From the NCBI RefSeq assembly GCF_025215095.1, contig NZ_JALHAP010000076.1, positions 1 to 64,000 of the forward strand: 64,000 nt of DNA, read 5' to 3'. The DNA is from Dryocola boscaweniae (lineage in GTDB: Bacteria > Pseudomonadota > Gammaproteobacteria > Enterobacterales > Enterobacteriaceae). Numbering within the stretch: the first letter of the stretch is position 1; the number at the start of each line of letters is the position of its first letter. A model generated the notes under the pieces. It did not search any database and was not told the DNA's origin. It saw only the letters and a list, made by a program, of their open reading frames with translations. The position numbers and the translations under genes were made by a program. Below are positions 20,193 through 31,461 of the stretch, one piece after another.

Positions 20193-21899
20193 ATGTCGAT
20201 TGCGCTGGGCCTCGATTTTGGCAGCGATTCTGTGCGCGCCTTAGCAGTGGATTGTGAAAACGGAGCCGAACTGGCCACAAGCGTTGAGTGGTACCCCCGC
20301 TGGCAAGAAGGCCGCTACTGCGATGCCGCCAGCAATCAGTTCCGTCACCATCCTCAGGATTACATTGAGTCAATGGAACGGGCGCTGAAAACGGTGCTGA
20401 AAGAGCTGACGGCCGAGCAGCGCGACGCTATTTGCGGCATTGGCGTGGACAGCACCGGTTCAACCCCTGCTCCGATAGACGCCAACGGCAACGTGCTGGC
20501 GCTGAATCCGGAATTCGCCGACAACCCGAACGCCATGTTCGTGCTGTGGAAAGATCACACCTCGGTCGAAGAAGCCGAAGCTATTACCCGTCTTTGCCAT
20601 ACTCCCGGCAAAAATGATTACTCGCGCTATATTGGCGGTATTTACTCCAGCGAATGGTTCTGGGCCAAAATCCTGCACGTTACCCGCGCGGACAGCCAGG
20701 TCGCCCAGGCTGCGGCTTCGTGGATTGAACTGTGCGACTGGGTGCCCGCCCTGCTTTCCGGCACCACAGCTCCGCAGGATATACGCCGCGGACGCTGTAG
20801 CGCGGGTCACAAATCTCTCTGGCACGAAGACTGGGGCGGCTTGCCCCCCGCCAGCTTCTTTGATGACCTTGACCCGATAATCAACCAGAACCTCGATTAC
20901 CCCCTGTTCACCGAGACCTGGACGGCCGATATTCCGGTGGGCAACCTTTGCGCCGAATGGGCTGAACGCCTTGGCCTGCCGCAAAGCGTGGTGATTTCCG
21001 GCGGCGCGTTTGACTGCCATATGGGCGCCGTCGGCGCAGGCGCGCAGCCAAATACGCTGGTCAAAGTCATCGGCACATCCACCTGTGACATCCTGATTGC
21101 CGACAAACCGACCGTAGGCGAGCGCGCCGTAAAAGGAATTTGCGGGCAGGTGGACGGAAGCGTGGTGCCTGATTTTATCGGGCTCGAAGCCGGGCAGTCC
21201 GCCTTTGGCGATATGTATGCCTGGTTTGGTCGCGTGCTCGGCTGGCCGCTGGAACAACTGGCGCAACAGCATCCTGAACTGCGCAGTCAAATCAACGCCA
21301 GCAAAAAACAACTGCTGCCAGAGCTGACCGAAGCCTGGGCCAAAAACTCTTCTCTGCAACATCTGCCGGTCATTCTCGACTGGTTTAACGGCCGCCGCAC
21401 CCCGAACGCCAACCAGCGCCTGAAAGGCGTAATTACCGATTTAAATCTGGCGACCGATGCGCCAGCGCTGTTCGGCGGGCTGATTGCCGCGACTGCATTC
21501 GGCGCCCGCGCCATTATGGAGTGCTTCACCGAGCAAGGCATTCCGGTCAACAACGTGATGGCGCTGGGCGGCATTGCCCGTAAATCCCCGGTCATTATGC
21601 AGGTGTGCTGCGACGTGCTGAACCGTCCGTTGCAGATTGTCGCCTCCGACCAGTGCTGCGCCCTTGGCGCAGCGATTTTTGCCGCCGTTGCCGCAGGCAA
21701 GCATGTGGATATCTCGCAGGCGCAACAGGCCATGGCAAGCCCAATCGAAAATACCCTTCAACCCATTGGGCAACGCGCCGAGCGTTTCGAACAGCTATAC
21801 CGCCGCTATCAGCAGTGGGCCATCAGCGCGGAACAACATTATCTCCCTTCAGCCCCTGCCGCGGTATCAACCGTAAAGCAGGCTGCGACGACTCTTTAA
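20193..21899 (+). CDS. araB: Ribulokinase
   Basis: The 568-residue kinase (566 in E. coli) phosphorylates L-ribulose to L-ribulose 5-phosphate. It is of the FGGY/ASKHA type: [17 protein letters not shown] at the N-terminus is the phosphate-1 loop, and [22 protein letters not shown] and [10 protein letters not shown] are conserved family segments. The ATG at 20193 (MSIALGLDF) follows TGGAGTGG at proper spacing; the in-frame ATG seven codons earlier has none. It is the first gene of araBAD. Confidence 0.97.
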   Translation: MSIALGLDFGSDSVRALAVDCENGAELATSVEWYPRWQEGRYCDAASNQFRHHPQDYIESMERALKTVLKELTAEQRDAICGIGVDSTGSTPAPIDANGNVLALNPEFADNPNAMFVLWKDHTSVEEAEAITRLCHTPGKNDYSRYIGGIYSSEWFWAKILHVTRADSQVAQAAASWIELCDWVPALLSGTTAPQDIRRGRCSAGHKSLWHEDWGGLPPASFFDDLDPIINQNLDYPLFTETWTADIPVGNLCAEWAERLGLPQSVVISGGAFDCHMGAVGAGAQPNTLVKVIGTSTCDILIADKPTVGERAVKGICGQVDGSVVPDFIGLEAGQSAFGDMYAWFGRVLGWPLEQLAQQHPELRSQINASKKQLLPELTEAWAKNSSLQHLPVILDWFNGRRTPNANQRLKGVITDLNLATDAPALFGGLIAATAFGARAIMECFTEQGIPVNNVMALGGIARKSPVIMQVCCDVLNRPLQIVASDQCCALGAAIFAAVAAGKHVDISQAQQAMASPIENTLQPIGQRAERFEQLYRRYQQWAISAEQHYLPSAPAAVSTVKQAATTL

Positions 21900-21909
21900 G
21901 GACATAACG

Positions 21910-23412
21910 ATGAACATTTTTGAACAGTACGAAGTGTGGTTTGTCATTGGTAGCCAGCATCTTTATGGCCCGGAAACGCTGCGCCAGGTGACGCAGCATG
22001 CTGAACACGTCGTAAATGCGCTGAATAAAGAAGCTAAGCTGCCATGCAAACTGGTTCTTAAACCGCTCGGTACTACGCCGGATGAAATCACCGCGATTTG
22101 CCGCGATGCGAGCTACAGCGATAAATGTGCCGGGATGGTGGTGTGGCTGCACACCTTCTCGCCCGCCAAAATGTGGATTAACGGCCTGAGTATCCTCACC
22201 AAGCCGCTGCTGCAATTCCACACCCAGTTCAATGCGCAGATCCCGTGGGGCAGCATTGATATGGACTTTATGAACCTGAACCAGACCGCTCATGGCGGCC
22301 GCGAGTTCGGCTTTATCGGCGCGCGCATGCGCCAGCAGCATACCGTTGTCACCGGCCACTGGCAGGATCCACAGGCGCATAAGCGTATCGGCTCCTGGAT
22401 GCGTCAGGCCGTATCTAAGCAAGATACCCGCCAACTGAAAGTGGTGCGTTTTGGCGACAACATGCGTGAAGTTGCGGTCACCGACGGCGATAAAGTGGCC
22501 GCGCAGATGAAATTCGGCTTCTCGGTCAATACCTGGGCGGTGGGCGATCTGGTAGCGGTTGTTAATGCCGTCAGCGATGGCGACGTAAATGCTCTGGTTG
22601 ATGAATACGAAAGCAGCTATCGCCTGACGCCTGCCGCGCAGATAAACGGCGAAAAACGTCAGAACGTGCTGGACGCAGCCCGCATTGAGCTGGGGATGAA
22701 AAAATTCCTGGTCGACGGGGGATTCCACGCTTTCACCACTACCTTTGAAGACCTGCACGGCCTCAAACAGCTACCGGGCCTTGCGGTTCAACGTCTGATG
22801 CAGCAGGGCTACGGCTTTGCGGGAGAAGGCGACTGGAAAACCGCCGCCCTGCTTCGCATCATGAAGGTCATGTCGACTGGCCTTGCCGGCGGCACCTCCT
22901 TTATGGAGGATTACACCTACAACTTTGAAAACGGCAACGACATGGTGCTTGGCTCGCACATGCTGGAAGTTTGTCCGACTATCGCGATTGCGGAAAAACC
23001 CATCCTTGATGTGCAGCACCTGGGCATTGGCGGCAAAGCCGATCCAGCGCGCCTGATTTTCTCTACTACAACCGGCCCGGCGGTAAACGCGAGCCTAATC
23101 GATCTGGGCGATCGTTTCCGCCTGCTGGTGAACTGCGTGGACGCGGTAGAAACCCCGCATCAGTTGCCAAAACTGCCGGTCGCCAACGCGCTGTGGAAAG
23201 CGCAGCCGGATCTGCCGACCGCATCCGAAGCCTGGATCCTCGCAGGCGGCGCGCACCATACCGTTTTCAGCCAGTCGCTGACGTTGGATGACATGCGCAC
23301 ATTCACCGAACTGCACGGTATCGAACTCGCCGTTATCGATAACGAGACCCGCCTGCCCGCGTTCAAAGACGCCCTGCGCTGGAACGAGGTTTATTACAGC
23401 TTTAAGCGCTGA
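21910..23412 (+). CDS. araA: L-arabinose isomerase
   Basis: The 500-residue enzyme is identical in length to E. coli AraA. It converts L-arabinose to L-ribulose in the cytoplasm using Mn(II). Active-site regions are visible in [12 protein letters not shown] (about residue 300) and in [25 protein letters not shown], which includes a metal-ligand Glu and His. An AAGGACA ribosome-binding site lies 11 bp after araB. A REP-type palindromic repeat separates it from araD. Confidence 0.98.
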   Translation: MNIFEQYEVWFVIGSQHLYGPETLRQVTQHAEHVVNALNKEAKLPCKLVLKPLGTTPDEITAICRDASYSDKCAGMVVWLHTFSPAKMWINGLSILTKPLLQFHTQFNAQIPWGSIDMDFMNLNQTAHGGREFGFIGARMRQQHTVVTGHWQDPQAHKRIGSWMRQAVSKQDTRQLKVVRFGDNMREVAVTDGDKVAAQMKFGFSVNTWAVGDLVAVVNAVSDGDVNALVDEYESSYRLTPAAQINGEKRQNVLDAARIELGMKKFLVDGGFHAFTTTFEDLHGLKQLPGLAVQRLMQQGYGFAGEGDWKTAALLRIMKVMSTGLAGGTSFMEDYTYNFENGNDMVLGSHMLEVCPTIAIAEKPILDVQHLGIGGKADPARLIFSTTTGPAVNASLIDLGDRFRLLVNCVDAVETPHQLPKLPVANALWKAQPDLPTASEAWILAGGAHHTVFSQSLTLDDMRTFTELHGIELAVIDNETRLPAFKDALRWNEVYYSFKR

Positions 23413-23426
23413 CTCTCCATCGCTTT

Positions 23427-23503
23427 TGTAGGGCGGGTAAGCCTGGCGCCACCCGCCGATAAGATGAAAGTGGCGGATGGCGCTTTGCTTATCCACCCTA
23501 CGT
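23427..23503. repeat. REP/BIME-like palindromic repeat between araA and araD
   Basis: Two inverted arms, GTAGGGCGGGTAAGC (23428-) and GCTTATCCACCCTAC (ending 23501), each hold an internal palindrome (GGCGCC, and GGCGGATGGCGC). The same type occurs at 30369 and 54042. E. coli also carries a REP element at this position. The hairpin may stabilise the upstream araBA message. Confidence 0.75.
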
Positions 23504-23520
23504 AATTCCTGGGGCTCAAT

Positions 23521-24216
23521 ATGTTAGAAGATCTAAAACGCCAGGTGCTGGAAGCGAATCTGGCACTGCCGGAACACAATCTGGTGACGCTGACCTGGGG
23601 CAACGTCAGCGCGGTCGATCGCGAGCGCGGCGTACTGGTAATCAAGCCATCAGGCGTCGATTACGGCATTATGACCGTCGAAGACATGGTGGTAGTGAGC
23701 CTGGAAACGGGTGAAGTGGTTGAAGGCAACAAGAAGCCGTCTTCAGATACGCCGACCCACCGCCTGCTGTATCAGCATTTTCCGCATATTGGCGGCATCG
23801 TTCACACCCACTCGCGCCACGCCACCATCTGGGCGCAGGCCGGGCAACCCATTCCGGCTACCGGCACCACCCAAGCCGACTATTTCTACGGCGCCATTCC
23901 CTGCACACGCAGGATGACCGACGAAGAAATAAATGGCGATTATGAATGGCAAACCGGCGAGGTTATCGTGAAAACCTTTGCCGAACGTGGAATAGATGCG
24001 CAGCAAATGCCCGGCGTGCTGGTGCATTCCCACGGTCCGTTCGCTTGGGGCAAAGATCCAATGGACGCCGTACATAACGCCATTGTGCTTGAAGAAGTGG
24101 CCTATATGGGCATTTTCTGTCGCCAACTGGCGCCGGATTTACCCGATATGCAGCAAACATTGCTGGATAAACACTATCTGCGTAAACATGGCGCGAAAGC
24201 TTATTACGGGCAATAA
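23521..24216 (+). CDS. araD: L-ribulose-5-phosphate 4-epimerase
   Basis: The 231-residue class II aldolase-like enzyme converts L-ribulose 5-phosphate to D-xylulose 5-phosphate, which then enters the pentose phosphate pathway. Zinc ligands are seen in [12 protein letters not shown] (about residues 95-106) and in [12 protein letters not shown] (His near 171). Length and sequence match E. coli. It is the last gene of araBAD and is followed by a hairpin terminator at 24247-24274. Confidence 0.98.
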   Translation: MLEDLKRQVLEANLALPEHNLVTLTWGNVSAVDRERGVLVIKPSGVDYGIMTVEDMVVVSLETGEVVEGNKKPSSDTPTHRLLYQHFPHIGGIVHTHSRHATIWAQAGQPIPATGTTQADYFYGAIPCTRRMTDEEINGDYEWQTGEVIVKTFAERGIDAQQMPGVLVHSHGPFAWGKDPMDAVHNAIVLEEVAYMGIFCRQLAPDLPDMQQTLLDKHYLRKHGAKAYYGQ

Positions 24217-24217
24217 A

Positions 24218-24237
24218 CACTGTATATAAAAGCAGTA
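24218..24237. promoter_or_regulatory. LexA (SOS) box of polB
   Basis: CTGT-ATATAAAA-GCAG (24220-24235) matches the LexA consensus CTGTN8ACAG with one change (A to G in the second half). It overlaps the -35 region of the promoter whose -10 is at 24256. E. coli polB (dinA) is SOS-controlled in the same way. Confidence 0.75.
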
Positions 24238-24246
24238 AACGCCGGC

Positions 24247-24274
24247 AAAGTGGTCTATAATCAGACCACTTTTT
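24247..24274 (+). terminator. araBAD terminator overlapping the polB -10 element
   Basis: AAGTGGTCT-ATAAT-CAGACCACTT is followed by TTTCTTTT, a strong intrinsic terminator for araD. A consensus -10, TATAAT (24256-24261), is formed by the last stem base and the loop. Together with the LexA box 20 bp upstream it is probably the polB promoter. Confidence 0.75.
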
Positions 24275-24292
24275 CTTTTAAGAGATGACAGC

Positions 24293-26653
24293 GTGTCGCA
24301 AGCTCGGCAGGGGTTTCTGTTAACGCGTCACTGGCGTGACACCCCGCATGGTACAGAGGTGGATTTCTGGCTGGCAACGGACGATGGCCCGGTTAAAGTG
24401 CGCCTGCCGTATCAGGAATCCGTGGCGTTTATTCCTCAGTCGCAGCAAAGCGAAGCCGCGCGTCTGCTTGCCGGCGAAAGCAAGTATCGGCTCGCCCCGC
24501 TCCCCTTAAAGGATTTCCATCGCCAGCCCGTCTGCGGCCTGTATTGCCGTCAGCATCGTCAGTTAATGCGCCTTGAAAAACTTCTGCGTGACGGCGGCGT
24601 AAAGGTTTATGAAGCCGATATCCGCCCGCCGGAACGCTTTTTGATGGAGCGTTTTATCACCGCTCCGGTGTGGTTTAGCGGTGAGGAACGCAACGGCGAG
24701 ATAACCGAAACGCGCCTTAAACCAGCCCCCGGGTATCGTCCTTCGTTGAAGTGGGTTTCACTGGATATTGAAACCAACCGGCACGGCGAGCTGTATTGCA
24801 TTGGGCTTGAAGGCTGCGGGCAGCGAATTGTCTATATGCTCGGCCCGGAAAACGGCGACGCCAGCCAACTGGATTTTACCCTTGAATATGTTGCCAGCCG
24901 TCCGCAGTTAATTGAAAAACTGAACGCCTGGTTCGCACAGTACGATCCCGATGTGCTGATCGGCTGGAACGTGGTGCAGTTCGACCTGCGTATGCTGCAA
25001 AAGCTGGCTGAACGCTATCAGGTTCCGTTGCGTCTCGGACGCGGCAATAGCGTACTGGAATGGCGCGAACACGGCTTTAAACAAGGGGTGTTTTTTGCGC
25101 AATTGCCAGGACGAGCGATTATTGACGGCATAGATGGGCTGAAGTCGGCTTTCTGGAATTTCTCTTCGTTTTCCCTGGAAGCTGTTTCACAGGAACTGCT
25201 CGGCGAAGGCAAGTCGATTGATAATCCCTGGGACAGAATGGACGAAATCAACCGCCGCTTCGCGGAAGATAAGCCTGCGCTGGCAAAGTACAACCTCAAG
25301 GATTGCGAGCTGGTAACAAGGATTTTCCACAAAACCGAACTGATGCCTTTTCTGCTTGAGCGAGCCTCGGTTAACGGCTTGCCGCTGGACAAACACGGCG
25401 GTTCCGTCGCCGCTTTTAGCCACCTTTATATTCCGCGCATGCACCGCGCCGGTTATGTCGCCCCGAATCTGGGCGAAGTTCCGCCGCAGGCAAGCCCTGG
25501 CGGCTACGTCATGGATTCCCGCCCCGGCCTTTATGATTCGGTGCTGGTGCTTGATTACAAAAGCCTGTATCCGTCCATTATTCGTACTTTCCTTATCGAT
25601 CCTGTGGGGCTGGTTGAAGGCATGGCGCATCCCGAACCGGAACAGGCCGTCGAAGGTTTTCTTGGCGCGCATTTCTCAAGAACCACGCACTGCCTGCCGG
25701 AGATTGTCAGCCAAATCTGGTCAGGGCGCGACGAAGCCAAACGCCACGGGAATAAGCCGCTGTCACAGGCGTTGAAGATAATTATGAATGCCTTTTATGG
25801 CGTGCTGGGCACCAGCGCCTGTCGCTTCTTCGATCCTCGGCTTGCCTCGTCGATCACTATGCGTGGGCATCAGATCATGCTTAAAACCCGCGAGCTTATC
25901 GAATCCCAGGGCTTTGACGTAATTTACGGCGATACGGATTCCACCTTCGTCTGGCTAAAGAAAGCCCATTCAGAAGAAGATGCCGCACGCATTGGCAAGC
26001 GGTTAGTCAACTATGTGAATGAATGGTGGACGCAGCATTTACAGGACACGCACCAGCTAACCAGCGCGCTTGAAATCGAGTTTGAATCCCATTTCTGCCG
26101 CTTCCTGATGCCCACTATTCGCGGCACGGTAGAAGGCAGTAAAAAGCGTTACGCGGGGATGATTCAGGAAGGCGAGAAGCAGCGCATGGTCTTTAAAGGG
26201 CTGGAGACAGTACGCACGGACTGGACGCCGCTGGCCCAGCGGTTTCAGCAAACGCTCTATCTGCGGGTGTTCCGTAAGGAGCCGTATCAGGATTATATCC
26301 GTGAGACGATTGCCAGCCTGATGGCAGGCGAACTCGATAACCAGCTTGTCTATCGCAAAAGGCTGCGCCGTCCGCTCAGCGAATATCAAAAAAACGTGCC
26401 GCCGCACGTGCGTGCCGCTCGCCTGGCCGATGAACATAATCAGCGCCTTGGCCGCCCGCCTCAGTATCAGAACCGCGGCACGATTAAATACGTCATGACG
26501 ATGAGCGGCCCCGAGCCGGTGGATTACCAGAGCTCGCCGCTTGATTACGATCACTACCTCACCCGCCAGCTCCAGCCGGTGGCGGAAGGAATTTTACCTT
26601 TCCTTGAGGATGACTTTGCTACACTGATGACAGGGCAATTAGGGCTATTTTGA
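24293..26653 (+). CDS. polB: DNA polymerase II
   Basis: The 786-residue family B polymerase (783 in E. coli) acts in replication restart and translesion synthesis during the SOS response. It starts at GTG 24293, as a good match to the E. coli N-terminus. Motifs in order: exonuclease [14 protein letters not shown] (about 155), exonuclease [14 protein letters not shown], polymerase motif [11 protein letters not shown] (about 421), motif [13 protein letters not shown] and motif [11 protein letters not shown] (about 545). All catalytic aspartates are present. A LexA box lies 55-75 bp upstream. Confidence 0.97.
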   Translation: MSQARQGFLLTRHWRDTPHGTEVDFWLATDDGPVKVRLPYQESVAFIPQSQQSEAARLLAGESKYRLAPLPLKDFHRQPVCGLYCRQHRQLMRLEKLLRDGGVKVYEADIRPPERFLMERFITAPVWFSGEERNGEITETRLKPAPGYRPSLKWVSLDIETNRHGELYCIGLEGCGQRIVYMLGPENGDASQLDFTLEYVASRPQLIEKLNAWFAQYDPDVLIGWNVVQFDLRMLQKLAERYQVPLRLGRGNSVLEWREHGFKQGVFFAQLPGRAIIDGIDGLKSAFWNFSSFSLEAVSQELLGEGKSIDNPWDRMDEINRRFAEDKPALAKYNLKDCELVTRIFHKTELMPFLLERASVNGLPLDKHGGSVAAFSHLYIPRMHRAGYVAPNLGEVPPQASPGGYVMDSRPGLYDSVLVLDYKSLYPSIIRTFLIDPVGLVEGMAHPEPEQAVEGFLGAHFSRTTHCLPEIVSQIWSGRDEAKRHGNKPLSQALKIIMNAFYGVLGTSACRFFDPRLASSITMRGHQIMLKTRELIESQGFDVIYGDTDSTFVWLKKAHSEEDAARIGKRLVNYVNEWWTQHLQDTHQLTSALEIEFESHFCRFLMPTIRGTVEGSKKRYAGMIQEGEKQRMVFKGLETVRTDWTPLAQRFQQTLYLRVFRKEPYQDYIRETIASLMAGELDNQLVYRKRLRRPLSEYQKNVPPHVRAARLADEHNQRLGRPPQYQNRGTIKYVMTMSGPEPVDYQSSPLDYDHYLTRQLQPVAEGILPFLEDDFATLMTGQLGLF

Positions 26654-26797
26654 CGGTGACGAACGCGTTTGCTTCCAGTACCATAGCGCCCTCCTGAAAC
26701 ATCCATACATCTACTACCCAACCACCGCCCACTTTTGCGCGCGGTTGTTATGCTATTGCCTGCAAATCTTAGTAACTGATAATAGAGCCGAAATCTT

Positions 26798-29704
26798 ATG
26801 CCTTTTACACTTGGTCAACGTTGGATCAGCGATACCGAAAGCGAACTGGGACTGGGAACCGTCGTCGCAGTAGACCCAAGGATGGTTACCCTGCTTTTCC
26901 CTGCCACCGGTGAAAATCGTCTGTATTCCAGAAATGACTCGCCTATTACCCGCGTCATGTTTAACCCGGGCGATACCGTTACCAGCCATGAAGGCTGGCA
27001 ACTCAAAGTTGATGAAGTTAAAGAAGAAAATGGCTTATTCGCCTATATTGGCACCCGCCTGGACACCGAAGAAGCCGGCACGATGCTGCGCGAAGTTTTC
27101 CTCGACAGCAAGCTGGTCTTCAGCAAGCCGCAGGACCGTCTGTTTGCCGGTCAAATCGACCGCATGGACCGCTTTGCCCTGCGTTTTCGCGCCAGAAAAT
27201 ATCAGAGCGAGCAGTACCGTCAGCCGTGGAGCGGCCTGCGCGGCATGCGCACCAGTCTGATCCCGCACCAGTTGAATATCGCCCACGACGTGGGTCGTCG
27301 TCATGCGCCACGCGTGCTGCTGGCGGACGAAGTAGGCCTGGGTAAAACCATCGAAGCCGGGATGATCCTGCATCAGCAACTGCTGGCCGGCAGCGCCGAG
27401 CGCGTCCTGATCGTGGTGCCAGAAACCTTGCAGCACCAGTGGCTGGTTGAAATGCTGCGTCGTTTTAACCTGCGTTTCGCGCTGTTTGACGATGAGCGCT
27501 ATGCAGAAGCCCAGCACGACAGCGATAACCCGTTCGAAACCGAACAACTGGTTATCTGCTCCCTTGATTTTGTGCGCCGCAGCAAGCAACGCCTTGAACA
27601 TCTGTGCGACGCCGAGTGGGATTTAATGGTCGTCGACGAAGCCCACCACCTGGTCTGGAGCGAAGACGCGCCGAGCCGTGAATATCAGGCAATCGAACAG
27701 CTCGCCGAGCGCGTGCCGGGCGTGCTGCTGCTGACCGCAACCCCTGAACAACTGGGAATGGAAAGCCACTTCGCCCGTTTGCGTTTGCTGGACCCGGACC
27801 GTTTCCACAATTTCGAACAGTTTGTTGAAGAACAGCAAAACTACCGTCCGGTGGCGGATGCCGTAGCGCTGCTTCTGGCCGGCAACCATCTGACCAACGA
27901 TCGGCTCAACGCCATAAGCGAGCTTATCGGCGAGCAGGATATTGAACCGCTGCTGCAAACCGCCAACAGCAATCGTGAAGGCAGCGATGCCGCGCGTCAG
28001 GAACTGATTTCCATGCTGATGGACCGCCACGGCACCAGCCGCGTGCTGTTCCGTAATACCCGTAACGGCGTGAAAGGTTTCCCGAAACGCGAGCTGCACA
28101 CTCTGCGCCTGCCGCTGCCGACGCAGTACCAGACGGCGATTAAAGTCTCCGGGATTATGAGCGCCCGTAAATCCGTTGAAGATCGCGCTCGCGACATGCT
28201 GTATCCGGAGCAGATTTACCAGGAATTTGAAGGCGATAGCGGCACCTGGTGGAACTTCGATCCGCGCGTTGAATGGTTAATGGGCTATCTGACAAGCCAC
28301 CGCTCCCAGAAGGTGCTGGTAATTTGTGCGAAAGCCGCCACCGCGCTGCAACTGGAGCAGGTTTTGCGCGAGCGCGAAGGTATTCGGGCAGCCGTGTTCC
28401 ACGAAGGCATGTCGATTATCGAGCGTGACCGCGCCGCAGCCTGGTTTGCAGAAGAAGATACTGGCGCTCAGGTACTGCTGTGCTCTGAAATCGGCTCCGA
28501 AGGCCGTAACTTCCAGTTTGCAAGCCAGCTTGTGATGTTCGATCTGCCGTTTAATCCGGACCTGCTTGAGCAGCGTATCGGCCGTCTGGACCGTATCGGC
28601 CAGGCGCATGACATTCAGATTCACGTGCCGTATCTCGAAAAAACCGCACAGGCGGTGCTGGTGCAGTGGTATCACGAAGGGCTGGACGCCTTCGAACACA
28701 CCTGCCCGACGGGGCGAGCTATTTACGACAATGTTTACACGCAACTGATTGAATACCTTGCCGCGCCGGAGAATACCGACGGTTTCGATGCGCTGATCAA
28801 ACGGTGCCGCGAACAGCACGAAGCGCTGAAGCTTCAGCTTGAGCAAGGCCGCGACCGCCTGCTGGAAATCCACTCCAACGGCGGGGAGAAATCCCAGGCG
28901 CTGGCCGAAGCGATTTCAGAGCAGGACAACGACACCGGTCTGGTGAGTTTCGCTCTGAACCTGTTCGATATTGTCGGTATCAACCAGGACGATCGCGGCG
29001 ACAACATGGTCGTGCTCACGCCTTCGGATCATATGCTGGTGCCTGATTTCCCTGGCCTGCCGGAAGATGGCTGCACGATAACATTTGAGCGTGATGTGGC
29101 ACTGTCGCGTGAAGATGCGCAGTTCGTCACCTGGGAGCATCCGATCATTCGCAACGGTCTGGATCTGATTCTTTCCGGCGATACAGGTAGCTGCGCCCTT
29201 TCGCTGCTGAAGAATAAAGCGCTGCCGGTGGGCACGCTGCTGCTGGAGCTGGTGTATGTTGTGGAAGCGAAAGCGCCGAAACAGCTACAGCTCAACCGCT
29301 TCCTGCCGCCAACGCCGGTTCGTATGCTGGTGGATAAAAACGGCACCAATCTCGCAGGCCAGGTGGAGTTTGAAAGCTTCAACCGTCAGCTTAGCGCGGT
29401 GAATCGTCATACCGGCAGCAAACTGGTGAATGCGGTGCAGCAGGATGTGCATGCAATTTTGCAATTAGCGGAAGAGAAAGTGGAAGCGGCCGCTCAGGAG
29501 TTAATTAAAGCGGCGCGTGAAGAGGCGGACGAGAAGCTTAGCGCAGAATTGTCCCGTCTCGAGGCGCTCAAAGCCGTTAACCCGAACATTCGTGATGACG
29601 AGCTGGAAGCTATCGAAAGCAACCGCCTGCAGGTGCTTGAAAGCCTCGCGCAGGCTAACTGGCGGCTGGACGCGCTGCGTCTGATCGTTGTGACGCACCA
29701 GTAA
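26798..29704 (+). CDS. rapA: RNA polymerase-associated ATPase RapA (HepA)
   Basis: The 968-residue protein has exactly the E. coli length. It is a Swi2/Snf2-type ATPase that binds RNA polymerase and recycles stalled or post-termination complexes. An N-terminal Tudor-like region is followed by the helicase core with Walker [11 protein letters not shown] (about 177), DEAH (about 279), motif [13 protein letters not shown] and the C-terminal helicase domain ending in [11 protein letters not shown]. The rluA start overlaps its stop by one base (TAATG). Confidence 0.98.
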   Translation: MPFTLGQRWISDTESELGLGTVVAVDPRMVTLLFPATGENRLYSRNDSPITRVMFNPGDTVTSHEGWQLKVDEVKEENGLFAYIGTRLDTEEAGTMLREVFLDSKLVFSKPQDRLFAGQIDRMDRFALRFRARKYQSEQYRQPWSGLRGMRTSLIPHQLNIAHDVGRRHAPRVLLADEVGLGKTIEAGMILHQQLLAGSAERVLIVVPETLQHQWLVEMLRRFNLRFALFDDERYAEAQHDSDNPFETEQLVICSLDFVRRSKQRLEHLCDAEWDLMVVDEAHHLVWSEDAPSREYQAIEQLAERVPGVLLLTATPEQLGMESHFARLRLLDPDRFHNFEQFVEEQQNYRPVADAVALLLAGNHLTNDRLNAISELIGEQDIEPLLQTANSNREGSDAARQELISMLMDRHGTSRVLFRNTRNGVKGFPKRELHTLRLPLPTQYQTAIKVSGIMSARKSVEDRARDMLYPEQIYQEFEGDSGTWWNFDPRVEWLMGYLTSHRSQKVLVICAKAATALQLEQVLREREGIRAAVFHEGMSIIERDRAAAWFAEEDTGAQVLLCSEIGSEGRNFQFASQLVMFDLPFNPDLLEQRIGRLDRIGQAHDIQIHVPYLEKTAQAVLVQWYHEGLDAFEHTCPTGRAIYDNVYTQLIEYLAAPENTDGFDALIKRCREQHEALKLQLEQGRDRLLEIHSNGGEKSQALAEAISEQDNDTGLVSFALNLFDIVGINQDDRGDNMVVLTPSDHMLVPDFPGLPEDGCTITFERDVALSREDAQFVTWEHPIIRNGLDLILSGDTGSCALSLLKNKALPVGTLLLELVYVVEAKAPKQLQLNRFLPPTPVRMLVDKNGTNLAGQVEFESFNRQLSAVNRHTGSKLVNAVQQDVHAILQLAEEKVEAAAQELIKAAREEADEKLSAELSRLEALKAVNPNIRDDELEAIESNRLQVLESLAQANWRLDALRLIVVTHQ

Positions 29705-30363
29705 TGATTATGGAACCCTACAACCCGCCGCAGGCCCCCTGGCTGGTCATTCTTTATCAGGATAAGCACATCATGGTGGTCAACAAGCCTTCGGGCCTGT
29801 TGTCCGTGCCGGGGCGTCTTGATGAGCACAAAGACAGCGTGATGACGCGTATTCAGCGTGACTTCCCGCTGGCGGAGTCGGTGCATCGTCTGGATATGGC
29901 TACCAGCGGCGTGATTGCGGTGGCCCTGACGAAAGACAGCGAGCGCGAGCTGAAACGCCAGTTCCGCGAACGTGAGCCGAAGAAGCAATATGTGGCTCGG
30001 GTGTGGGGTCATCCGCAGCCTGAAGAGGGTCTGGTGGATTTACCGCTGATTTGCGACTGGCCGAACAGGCCTAAGCAGAAGGTGTGTTATGAAACCGGCA
30101 AGTCCGCGCAGACGGAATATCAGGTGCTGGAGTATGCGGCGGATAATACCGCCCGCATCCTTTTAAAACCGATTACCGGGCGATCGCACCAGCTACGGGT
30201 GCATATGCAAGCGTTGGGACACCCGATTCTGGGCGATCGTTTCTATGCGACGCCGGAGGCTCTGGCAATGGCTCCACGTTTACAACTTCACGCGGAAATG
30301 CTGACCATTACCCATCCCGCTTACGGTACGCCAATGACGTTTCGCGCACCGGCTGACTTTTAG
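29704..30363 (+). CDS. rluA: Dual-specificity pseudouridine synthase RluA
   Basis: The 219-residue enzyme (219 in E. coli) makes pseudouridine 746 in 23S rRNA and pseudouridine 32 in several tRNAs. The catalytic aspartate is residue 64 in VHRLDMATSGV. RluA-family segments VNKPSGLLSVPG and PITGRSHQLRVHM are present. It overlaps the rapA stop by one base, indicating coupling; an alternative ATG lies two codons further. A REP-type element follows. Confidence 0.97.
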   Translation: MIMEPYNPPQAPWLVILYQDKHIMVVNKPSGLLSVPGRLDEHKDSVMTRIQRDFPLAESVHRLDMATSGVIAVALTKDSERELKRQFREREPKKQYVARVWGHPQPEEGLVDLPLICDWPNRPKQKVCYETGKSAQTEYQVLEYAADNTARILLKPITGRSHQLRVHMQALGHPILGDRFYATPEALAMAPRLQLHAEMLTITHPAYGTPMTFRAPADF

Positions 30364-30368
30364 CGGTT

Positions 30369-30437
30369 TGTAGGGTGGATGAGCGTAAACGCCATCCACC
30401 TGTTATGTCGGGTGGCGCTGCGCTTACCCGACCTACA
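30369..30437. repeat. REP/BIME-like palindromic repeat between rluA and djlA
   Basis: TGTAGGGTGGATGAGCG with the inner palindrome GGTGGAT/ATCCACC is followed by CGGGTGGCGCTGCGC and TTACCCGACCTACA. The outer arms TGTAGG/CCTACA close the whole structure. It lies between convergent genes and could act as a shared terminator or stabiliser. Confidence 0.75.
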
Positions 30438-30465
30438 AAAGAAGTTTCCTCCGCACTCGCTCTTT

Positions 30466-31278
30466 TTATTTGAACCCTTTCGCCGTTTTTAGCAAATCAT
30501 AGGCTTTCTGGATTTCCTGCGCTTTCTGCTTCGCCATCTGCATCATTTCCGGCGGCAGCCCTTTGGCGACCAGTTTATCCGGGTGATGCTCGCTCATTAA
30601 TTTGCGATAGGCGCGTTTAATGACCGTTGGTTCATCGCTGCTCTTCACGCCCAGCACGTTGCAGGCGTCCTCAAGCGTAGGCCCTCGCTGTTGCTGCTGA
30701 AAACCACCGCCCTGCTGCTGGCTGTAGCCGCCGCCAAACTGCTGGCCGCCTTCCATCATGCGCAGAAACTGGTCGAACTGAACGCGTGAAATACCCAGTT
30801 CTTCCGCTATCACGTAAAGCACCTGCCGTTCGTTGGGATGCAACGAACCATCGGCGAAAGCAGCCTGAATCTGGATTTCCAGAAACATCCTAATTAAATC
30901 AAAACGACCAAAACAGACGCTGCGTAGCTGACGCATTTTCTCGCGCAGCGGATAACCGTTCTCTTTACCGACGCGAAAAGCATGCTGCGCAGCACTTCTG
31001 GCGTCGCCGTGCAGTTGCATTCGGTCCATCAACAGGGACGCTATCTGTATATCCGCTTCGGTAACACGTCCTTTAGATTTGGTGAGATGCCCCATCACTT
31101 CAAAAGTGGTGCTAAAAAACAGAGACTGGCGCTGCTGTTGGTTAGAAAACCAGGCGCTACGGCGGCTGCGCACTTTATCGATCATATGACCGATCAATAG
31201 CCCTAAGACCACGCCCCAGAAGCCACCGCCCATGATAAGTGCTATTGCGACACCGAGTACTTTACCCCAATACTGCAT
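30466..31278 (-). CDS. djlA: Co-chaperone DjlA, membrane-anchored J protein
   Basis: The 270-residue protein (271 in E. coli) has one N-terminal transmembrane helix (about residues 6-28), a TerB-like central domain, a Gln/Gly-rich linker ([16 protein letters not shown], about 170-185) and a C-terminal J domain with the HPD motif (SEHHPDKL, about 235). It stimulates DnaK at the inner membrane and modulates Rcs signalling and colanic acid synthesis. It is divergent from lptD. Confidence 0.97.
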   Translation of the reverse strand: MQYWGKVLGVAIALIMGGGFWGVVLGLLIGHMIDKVRSRRSAWFSNQQQRQSLFFSTTFEVMGHLTKSKGRVTEADIQIASLLMDRMQLHGDARSAAQHAFRVGKENGYPLREKMRQLRSVCFGRFDLIRMFLEIQIQAAFADGSLHPNERQVLYVIAEELGISRVQFDQFLRMMEGGQQFGGGYSQQQGGGFQQQQRGPTLEDACNVLGVKSSDEPTVIKRAYRKLMSEHHPDKLVAKGLPPEMMQMAKQKAQEIQKAYDLLKTAKGFK

Positions 31279-31461
31279 ATACTCCCCAAATCGTCATGCT
31301 GTCGGCTAGAATTTGCTTTATCATACCCGTCATTGATAGCGGTGCCTAACGGCAGGCTGCTGAACGGGCAGGATTAACACTAGCGCTGTGTTGATGAGTA
31401 AGTTAGTCTCTGACCGTTTGCCGACGCTAAGCCATTGATGATGGAACAACGAATAACACGT

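Noticed and set aside
20460..22758. Two long minus-strand frames (300 and 311 codons) antisense to araB and araA
   Set aside because: They mirror well-conserved arabinose genes on the other strand, have no recognisable domains, and are expected at this GC content.
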